A DNA stretch of 11,252 nucleotides from DATAYF01 sp036272735 (GTDB lineage: Bacteria > Chloroflexota > Ktedonobacteria > Ktedonobacterales > Ktedonobacteraceae), in assembly GCA_036272735.1 (NCBI GenBank), contig DATAYF010000674.1, positions 1 to 11,252 of the forward strand. Reading direction: 5' to 3'. The stretch's first letter is position 1, and each line of letters starts with the position of its first letter. Below the pieces are notes generated by a model, which saw only the letters and a program-made list of their open reading frames with translations, was not told the DNA's origin and did no database searches. Positions 6,157-11,252 of the stretch are shown here, one piece after another. The translations under genes were made by a program, and so were the position numbers.

Positions 6157-6825
6157 ATGGCCAGCCTGCACCATCGTCTCCACACGGCAGCCTCCGCGAC
6201 GCCTGGCACTCACAGTCGTCGTGTACAGGTGCATCAGACTATTAAGCGTGGTATCCTGATCACCTTCAATCCGCTTACTTATACGGCTAACGTGCTGATT
6301 ATGGAGGCGACCAGTGCCTACCTGCAAGGCGTTCCGGTGGCCTGTCACCTCGATGGTACCAGCGCTCAGGTCAATGCGTTGTGTGCGATCCTCTTCTTCG
6401 ATGAACAAAACTACGCCGACGCAGTGGTGCTGGCGGTCTATCCCAACGGCGCGCAGGGCATACCCCGCCCTGCGCCCGGACGCGTGGTACTGGCCCCGGC
6501 TTACCAGCAAATCAGTGGTAGCGCCATCGCCAACGGCACCACCAGTATTTTTTCCATCGCTGGCAATGGCGGCATTCCAATTGGCGCGCTCGGCATTGCC
6601 TGGTCCGCCAGCTTTACCAGCGCCACGGCGGGCACCTACGTTCAGTTTGGGCCGCACGGCGCTAGCAACCTGGGAGCGTACCAGACGCTGGGCAATTTGC
6701 CCGCCGCCAACAGCTACGTCAACGGTGGCGGCCTCCTTCAATTGGATAGCAACGGCAAAATCGACATCAAAGCCAATAACGGCAATTGTACGGTCAATTT
6801 TTACACTCAGGGGTATGTGCTATGA
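6157..6825 (+). CDS. Probable virion or tail-associated structural protein, 222 aa
   Basis: ATG6157 follows AAGGGAG (6144-6150) by 6 nt. The first 30 residues are basic and His-rich (MASLHHRLHTAASATPGTHS); the rest is beta-rich and Gly/Asn/Ala-rich, with LITFNPLTYTANVLIMEAT, a PAPGRVVLAPAYQ segment and a Gly/Asn C-terminal region (NGGGLLQLDSNGKIDIKANN). The N-terminal half has an OB- or baseplate-like look (a strand series with a polar GVPVACHL turn), while the C-terminal half resembles fibre or receptor-binding material. No enzyme motif or membrane helix is visible. It lies just upstream of the hub-like gene, so a tail-tip component is the best guess. Family unrecognised. Confidence 0.6.
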   Translation: MASLHHRLHTAASATPGTHSRRVQVHQTIKRGILITFNPLTYTANVLIMEATSAYLQGVPVACHLDGTSAQVNALCAILFFDEQNYADAVVLAVYPNGAQGIPRPAPGRVVLAPAYQQISGSAIANGTTSIFSIAGNGGIPIGALGIAWSASFTSATAGTYVQFGPHGASNLGAYQTLGNLPAANSYVNGGGLLQLDSNGKIDIKANNGNCTVNFYTQGYVL

Positions 6826-6849
6826 AAAAACCAGAAAGGTTATGACCAT

Positions 6850-8958
6850 ATGCGTACGCTTTCAAGCACGCTTGCCAACGCCGTGAGCGCCCAGACGCAG
6901 CGCCCCTACATCACGCTCACGGCGGAGGACCAAATCAATTACCTGGAACAAAGTTTCGCTACTGGTAGCAATGCCGACGCCCTCACGTCCTGCTGCGTAG
7001 CCAATGACGACAGCATCATTCGTGCGGCACTGACCCGCGACAATAGCGGCCTGCATATCAACAGCCAGAACTTCCAGTGGCAGCGCATCACCGATCCCAC
7101 CAACCCTTCGCAGTGGCAAAGCTGGACGATATATGGAGGTGGCAGCGGCAACATGGCGCAAGATAGCGGCTGCTGCATCTCCAATAACAATGGTACCCTG
7201 CGCGCCTTCGCTCAACAGGGCACCAGTGGCAACGCTATCTTTGTCTGGACCAGCACCAACAACGGCGTCTCGTGGAGCACGTCCCCTACCATCGTGCTCT
7301 CACCACCATCCAGCGCCAGCACCAAGGGCATCGCCAGCGCTGGCAATAATGACGTTTTTTTTATCTACGATGTGCTTGGTGGTAACGCGCTCGGCTGCTC
7401 GTTCTACTCAGGATCGTGGAGCGCGTTGCACTCCTGGACATTACCCACGATGACCTACGTCGGCAGCAGCAGCGGCATCGCCGCCGCTTACAACGCCACG
7501 CTCTCGCTCTACTACGTCATCTATTCCGATCTGTATGCTCTATACGAATGTACCGCCAGTTCCAACGGCGCAACCTGGACGGCGCTGCCTGATATCGCGC
7601 CATCCACCAACCAGAGCATGATCCGCCAGGACCCGCGTCTGCAAAGCTTTGATGGCCTGTATACGCTTTCCTGTATCGAGGCCGATAGCGGAGCCTATAC
7701 CGGCAGCGCGTACCAGTATCCACGCGTGCGCCAGAGTGCCGACCTGCTGCACTGGTCCAACGGCTTCATCCTGCACGACATGCCCGCATACTATGGGGCG
7801 TCTTACCTCAAAACGACGCCGCCAGGCGCATCACGTGCCATCTACGTCGCTTCTACTATGCAGAAGGTCGAGCTGGGCAAGGACTTTCAGGCTAGCGACG
7901 GCACGCAATATCGCGACCTTTCGACAAACGTGCTGGAATACCACTGCGTTGACGAGCTTGGCAAACCCTCGACGCTCAGCCTCGTGCTCGACGATAGCAG
8001 TGCCAATCTCGTACCATACGTCGCCAGTTATGGCAGCAACTACGCAGCGCTGGGACTCAATACTACGCTGGTACTCAGCGAGGGCTACCGCACGGGCCAG
8101 CCGCCGATCACACCGGAAGCCATGACTGTCGCCCGCTATCGCATCAAGCAACTGGCCTTTGAACGTGCCCCTGGACGCAATCAGCTTACCATCGAGGCTG
8201 TGGACCTTACGCACCTACTCGACCTGACCAACCGTTACCAGATCACCTACGTCAATCAAACGCTGGCCTGGATGCTGAGCGAGGTCTGTGCGCGGGCCGG
8301 TTTCTTTCACGTCTCGCTGCCCACGACCAGCCAGATGAGCACCTCCGTCCTGACCTTTGTGCTGCATGCCGGACGAAACTACCGCCAGGCGCTCGATGAG
8401 CTCTGCCGCGTCGGTTGGCTGGAATACTTTCTCGATCAGAACGAAATCCTGCAATTTCGCGAACTGAGCACGGGCGTTTCCGTCGCCTGGCACTACACGC
8501 CAGAAATTGAAACCCTGACGCTTGGCAGTACTGACATACGCACTAATCACGTTATCGTGACCGGCAAACCGCCAACCGGCACCTACATTGGTGCGATTAC
8601 CAACGGCGAAGCCTACGACGACGCCCATATGCACACCACCGGCATCGAGCACGTCCTTACCGCCAGTGATGCCAAGCTCAGCACCGCCGCTGTGTGTAGC
8701 AGCAAAGCCGCTTTTCTGCTGGCGCAAGAGCAACGCGACCAGCTTTCACATAACATCACCGTCCCGCTCAATCCCGCGCTCCAAGTGCTCGATGTTATAC
8801 AACTCAGCGACAACTCAGCGACAACTCAGCGACCAGGCGCAGCCAGGGGGCACTGGCATCAGTTCCACGGCCCGCATCGACAAAGCTGTCGTGCACTATC
8901 TGCCCGCCCGCGTCACCTACACCATGACCCTCGACCTGGAGGGCTTGTAATGAGATAG
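6850..8958 (+). CDS. Phage tail/baseplate hub-like protein with beta-propeller-like region; C-terminus frameshifted
   Basis: ATG6850 follows AGAAAGG (6833-6839). The 702-aa product starts with a tail-protein-like stretch (RPYITLTAEDQ). Residues about 40-335 look like a sialidase/BNR-type propeller: an Asp-box-like STNNGVSW (135-142), a degenerate SSNGATW (237-243) and a glycosidase-like SADLLHW (296-302), suggesting glycan contact during adsorption. Residues about 345-654 resemble baseplate-hub/late-control-type minor tail proteins (TLSLVLDDSSANLV, LNTTLVLSEGYRTG, QALDELCRVGWLEYFL). At codon 654 a threefold 11-bp repeat (8800-8832) shifts the frame, replacing the last 38 original residues with 48 Arg/His-rich ones. 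With one repeat copy the protein would be 692 aa, ending at TAA8948-8950. Tail role is likely; receptor or enzyme role is inference. Confidence 0.75.
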   Translation: MRTLSSTLANAVSAQTQRPYITLTAEDQINYLEQSFATGSNADALTSCCVANDDSIIRAALTRDNSGLHINSQNFQWQRITDPTNPSQWQSWTIYGGGSGNMAQDSGCCISNNNGTLRAFAQQGTSGNAIFVWTSTNNGVSWSTSPTIVLSPPSSASTKGIASAGNNDVFFIYDVLGGNALGCSFYSGSWSALHSWTLPTMTYVGSSSGIAAAYNATLSLYYVIYSDLYALYECTASSNGATWTALPDIAPSTNQSMIRQDPRLQSFDGLYTLSCIEADSGAYTGSAYQYPRVRQSADLLHWSNGFILHDMPAYYGASYLKTTPPGASRAIYVASTMQKVELGKDFQASDGTQYRDLSTNVLEYHCVDELGKPSTLSLVLDDSSANLVPYVASYGSNYAALGLNTTLVLSEGYRTGQPPITPEAMTVARYRIKQLAFERAPGRNQLTIEAVDLTHLLDLTNRYQITYVNQTLAWMLSEVCARAGFFHVSLPTTSQMSTSVLTFVLHAGRNYRQALDELCRVGWLEYFLDQNEILQFRELSTGVSVAWHYTPEIETLTLGSTDIRTNHVIVTGKPPTGTYIGAITNGEAYDDAHMHTTGIEHVLTASDAKLSTAAVCSSKAAFLLAQEQRDQLSHNITVPLNPALQVLDVIQLSDNSATTQRPGAARGHWHQFHGPHRQSCRALSARPRHLHHDPRPGGLVMR
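8800..8832 (+). repeat. 11-bp tandem repeat, three copies, within the hub gene
   Basis: CAACTCAGCGA occurs three times head to tail (8800-8810, 8811-8821, 8822-8832). Eleven is not a multiple of three, so each gain or loss changes the frame. The current three copies (22 extra bases over one copy) place the conserved-looking ending in a different frame from the body. Confidence 0.95.
8834..8950 (+). pseudogene. Displaced original C-terminal coding segment of the hub protein
   Basis: In the frame two bases ahead of the current one, the sequence after the repeat reads QAQPGGTGISSTARIDKAVV followed by a beta-rich ending YLPARVTYTMTLDLEGL and TAA. This is a far more protein-like ending than the Arg/His/Pro-rich product of the present frame, and it joins smoothly to VIQLSD if only one 11-bp unit is kept. 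Confidence 0.75.
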
Positions 8959-8974
8959 TTTAGGAGGCAACACC

Positions 8975-10138
8975 ATGTTACTCACCGACGTTGAAATGAT
9001 GGTACGGCAGGACCTGTTCGACACTGGTGCGACCCGCTGGACCAACAGCGATATCGACCGCGCCATCGACAAAGCCGTTGATCACTACAGCCAGTATGCT
9101 CCCAATATCGCCTTTGTTGATATGCAGACGCAGCCCTACCAGCGTACCTACCCATACCCGCAAAGCTGGAATCCCGCCTATCCCGCGCTGTGGATTGAGA
9201 AAATCCTCTATCCCTTACAGGTCTACGGTAGCTCCTACGCGCCACCCGCCAGCGCAGCCAATGCTAGTGTGCAGGTGGGTAGCGGGCTTGCTATCGGCAC
9301 CTATAGCTACCTGACAACCTTCCTGACGCAAGGGGGCGAGACCACTGTCGGTCCCACTAGCAGTGTCACGACCAGTAGTGGCAACCAGCGAGTCAGCTTG
9401 AGCAACATTCCCGTTGCCCCCACGCAGTCGCTCATTCCCGGCGTGGCAACCAACACCGTCATCGGGCGCAACCTCTATCGTACGCTCGCGAGTGGCTCAA
9501 GCTTCTACCTGCTTGCCACCGTGCCCGATAATAGCACCACCAGCTACCTCGATAGCGTGGCCGATAGCAGCTTGAGTGCCATGCCCGCGCCGCCCGTGCT
9601 CAATACCTCCGGCGTCATGCTCTGGCCACCCTACGAACGCTCGTTTGCCGAATACTCGAACATGTACGACTCCAGCACAGCCCTGGCTGTTGGTGGCAAT
9701 CTGGGCCTGATGGGCATGGTCGGCGATGGCAAGGGGCCGACCGGCACGCAAGCGCCCAGCTTTACGCTTACTATCGGGCCCACCGAGCTGCCCAAAGATA
9801 CGTCGCTGCTCATGCGCGTCTTCTATGCTACCAAACAGCAGCTCGATAGCAGCGCCAGCACCATTCCCGAAGTACATCGCGACGTAATTGTGCTTGGCGC
9901 GGTCGCCTACGCTCTGCAAGCCTATCAGGTACCCACCAACGACAACTTCGTGTTTCAGGATGGTGGCCTGCGCGACCACATCGACGACACCCACATTCCC
10001 ACGAGCTGGCTCGCGGCTGCTCAGTCCCGCATGCAACAATTCGAGGCCAGATTAAATGAAATCAAACAACAACGCGACTTCGCCAGTTCAGCGCGTGCCC
10101 ACTGGGGTGACATCCCCGTACGCTGGATCTGGCTGTAG
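8975..10138 (+). CDS. Head-tail adaptor/connector-like protein with an Ig/FN3-like insertion
   Basis: ATG8975 has a strong AGGAGG (8962-8967) 7 nt upstream. The 387-aa product begins like gp6-type connector proteins: VRQDLFDTGATRWTNSDIDR and IDKAVDHYSQYAPN (about residues 10-44). Residues about 104-208 form a beta-sandwich-like module (GTYSYLTTFLTQGGETTVGP, RNLYRTLASGSSFYLLATV, NSTTSYLDSV) reminiscent of FN3/Ig-like domains inserted in phage proteins. A WPP-Y-E-R motif follows (217-222), then a C-terminal helical part (VHRDVIVLGAVAYALQAYQV, about 300-319) and an Arg/Gln-rich helix near 346-372. Connectors usually lie between capsid and tail genes; here it follows the hub gene, an unusual order, so a tail-terminator or other ring protein is a possible alternative. 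Confidence 0.65.
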   Translation: MLLTDVEMMVRQDLFDTGATRWTNSDIDRAIDKAVDHYSQYAPNIAFVDMQTQPYQRTYPYPQSWNPAYPALWIEKILYPLQVYGSSYAPPASAANASVQVGSGLAIGTYSYLTTFLTQGGETTVGPTSSVTTSSGNQRVSLSNIPVAPTQSLIPGVATNTVIGRNLYRTLASGSSFYLLATVPDNSTTSYLDSVADSSLSAMPAPPVLNTSGVMLWPPYERSFAEYSNMYDSSTALAVGGNLGLMGMVGDGKGPTGTQAPSFTLTIGPTELPKDTSLLMRVFYATKQQLDSSASTIPEVHRDVIVLGAVAYALQAYQVPTNDNFVFQDGGLRDHIDDTHIPTSWLAAAQSRMQQFEARLNEIKQQRDFASSARAHWGDIPVRWIWL

Positions 10139-10497
10139 GCTGTAATACAGTGATTGGAACAGCGCATGCAATACCTGTGGCACCCCGTGCGACGGAACCA
10201 ACAATGCTTATGGCATCACTGTGCGACGGCATTACACCAATGTAGGCCCCGATTTATCGTGCGCGTCTCCCACCGGCCAACAACCCTAATGTCCTGCATT
10301 GGTGCGGCTGATCGTTCCCGTTGGACGGGTGATAGGCACCATGATCAGACGTTGGGGGTAGTTGGTCGGCTCCACGCGTGCGCAATCAATCGCGCGTGCC
10401 CACGATCAATCGGGGCCTACAGGTATTACATGCACGTATCATGTGTGGTTCAGGTATCAAAAGCATACATCGTCTGGGGTAAAGGAGTACAACAACC
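10139..10497. repeat. Repeat-rich intergenic region, possible MITE-like element
   Basis: About 359 bp without a convincing gene. A 46-bp repeat copy at 10379-10424 is inverted relative to 1830-1875, and a partial copy (TGTAGGCCCCGATTTATCGT, 10241-10260) faces it, so 10241-10424 is a 184-bp unit with inverted ends. Further pairs are CACCAATGTAGG with CCTGCATTGGTG (10235-10246 with 10293-10304, one mismatch), CTGATC/GATCAG (10308-10313 with 10343-10348) and CCCGT/ACGGG at 10318-10330. GTGCGACGG occurs twice (10187 and 10221). Together these could be a small non-autonomous mobile element or a structured RNA. No transposase is present. Confidence 0.6.
10379..10424 (-). repeat. Dispersed 46-bp repeat, copy 2 (inverted)
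   Basis: The reverse complement matches 1830-1875 at 44 of 46 bases; the two differences are both within the terminal hairpin. The copies flank the whole capsid and tail block, 8.5 kb apart and in opposite orientation. Confidence 0.85.
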
Positions 10498-10824
10498 ATG
10501 ATCGACCTCTACAGTGGTATCAGCATCTTCAGTATGATTTTGACCGTTGCGGGCATCATTGGCGGCGTCCTCGTCTTCAAAAGCGGTATCAGCCGGACCG
10601 CGTACGAAGTTCAGGAGCGCGTCATCAATGCCATGCAAAGTGAAATCGCCGTCTTGCGTTCACGTTTGGAGGACCTGGAAAACGAGAACAAACGGCTTGA
10701 CCAGGTCATCTATACGCTCTGTGAAGCTCTGAAAAAGCGCGGGCTGATCGTGACCATCGAAGGCCATATCGTTACCGTTAGCGATGGGCATGAGACGCAG
10801 AGCGTGCGCATACGGGAAAAATAG
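10498..10824 (+). CDS. Small membrane-anchored coiled-coil protein, 108 aa
   Basis: ATG10498 follows AAAGGAG (10481-10487) by 10 nt. Residues about 7-27 (ISIFSMILTVAGIIGGVLVF) form one strong transmembrane helix with a short N-terminal tail. Residues about 35-78 are a heptad-rich Leu/Glu/Arg coiled coil (VLRSRLEDLENENKRLDQ), followed by a short beta-like, basic end. This resembles phage-encoded single-pass accessory proteins (spanin-like, holin-like or infection-related), but no lysis partner is visible. The next gene begins 2 nt after its TAG, implying co-expression with tail genes; an inner-membrane or virion-ejection role is possible. No family is recognised. Confidence 0.7.
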   Translation: MIDLYSGISIFSMILTVAGIIGGVLVFKSGISRTAYEVQERVINAMQSEIAVLRSRLEDLENENKRLDQVIYTLCEALKKRGLIVTIEGHIVTVSDGHETQSVRIREK

Positions 10825-10826
10825 CC

Positions 10827-11252
10827 ATGGCAAATATTGGCATTGATTGTGAGCTGGTGCTGGATGGCAGCGGCTACTTCGTCAAGCCTGGCAGCTACCA
10901 GGTGAAGCAGCCACGCCTGCGGCAAGCCACGTACCGCGCCGACGGTTCTCTCGCCTACGTCGATCAAGGTCCGGGTAAACGTACCTGGTCACTGACGATT
11001 GTGGCCGCCAACGAATTGTTGCGCTACGATGGCACGCCAACCGGGCTGAGCGGGCAGCAGTATCGCGATGCCTTGCACACAAGCTATACCAACACCATCG
11101 GCACGACCATCACCTTCCTTGATCCGCTGAGTAGTGCGTCCATCAACGTCCATTTCGATAGCTACGAAGAACGTATTCTGGACCTGCATAGCCAGGTGCT
11201 TGCTCTGGCGACGGGTGGCGTTGCTGGCGCAAGCTATGAGATTACCATTACC
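10827..11252 (+). CDS. Probable phage tail protein (Dit/tail-component-like), 3' end outside the window
   Basis: ATG10827 opens a frame with no stop up to the window edge (142 codons), so the gene is partial. The product starts with a beta-rich, tail-tip-like segment (IDCELVLDGSGYFVKPGSYQ, then a basic VKQPRLR run) and contains YVDQGPGKRTWSLTI and TTITFLDPLSSASINVHFDSY segments, similar in style to distal-tail or minor tail proteins of siphophages. No enzymatic motif, membrane helix or cysteine cluster is visible. The Shine-Dalgarno is weak (CGGGAAAA, 10813-10820), and the 2-nt gap to the preceding TAG indicates translational coupling. Tail identity is inferred; the exact component is uncertain. 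Confidence 0.65.
   Translation, partial: MANIGIDCELVLDGSGYFVKPGSYQVKQPRLRQATYRADGSLAYVDQGPGKRTWSLTIVAANELLRYDGTPTGLSGQQYRDALHTSYTNTIGTTITFLDPLSSASINVHFDSYEERILDLHSQVLALATGGVAGASYEITIT

Noticed and set aside
8800..8832. CRISPR array
   Set aside because: The repeat unit is 11 bp, contiguous and without spacers; it lies inside a coding sequence.
10141..10430. 8-bp terminal inverted repeats (TGTAATAC ... GTATTACA) bounding a transposon
   Set aside because: An 8-bp pair is expected by chance in 290 bp; no target duplication is visible.

Overview
The window looks like an accessory bacterial locus holding the head and tail structural module of a tailed-phage prophage, or a decaying remnant of one. 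The putative host is a Chloroflexota/Ktedonobacterales-like bacterium. That guess rests on the Uma2 (DUF820) nuclease, the style of the structural proteins and the many GC-rich palindromes, and it is inference because no marker gene is present. All convincing genes are on the + strand, with good AGGAG/AAAGG ribosome-binding sites before most of them.

Layout. Positions 1-180 carry a long near-perfect palindrome. Positions 181-726 encode a Uma2-family nuclease that lacks its N-terminal part; its 3' end runs through a second long palindrome. Positions 750-800 hold a promoter overlapped by two direct repeats that look like operators. It would drive a leader of about 160 nt built from two tandem copies of a hairpin module (830-955). 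Then follow a portal protein cut off after about 195 residues (977-1729), about 230 bp of apparently broken DNA with a dispersed repeat, a small head-region protein interrupted by an amber codon (1958-2341), a 114-aa acidic protein (2403-2747), and one 685-aa polypeptide combining a prohead protease, a coiled-coil scaffold-like linker and a Mu gpT-like major capsid protein (2750-4807).

A second structured leader (4876-4983), sharing sequence with the first, precedes a probable decoration or virion protein (4982-5635). A palindromic intergenic block (5661-5741) separates it from a 96-aa protein (5795-6085), a 222-aa beta-rich virion protein (6157-6825), a 702-aa tail/baseplate hub-like protein with an embedded beta-propeller-like region (6850-8958), a head-tail-adaptor-like protein with an Ig/FN3-like insertion (8975-10138), a 359-bp repeat-rich gap, a membrane-anchored coiled-coil protein (10498-10824) and the start of a Dit-like tail protein that runs off the window (10827-11252).

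The genes fit together as capsid maturation, capsid, and tail/adsorption functions. Terminase, integrase, lysis and tape-measure genes are not in view. Three lesions (truncated portal, amber in the small head protein, 11-bp repeat expansion shifting the frame of the hub protein) suggest decay, although the last could be a reversible switch. The most novel-looking items are the repeated leader-RNA module, the protease-capsid fusion, the 11-bp repeat switch candidate and the dispersed inverted repeats.
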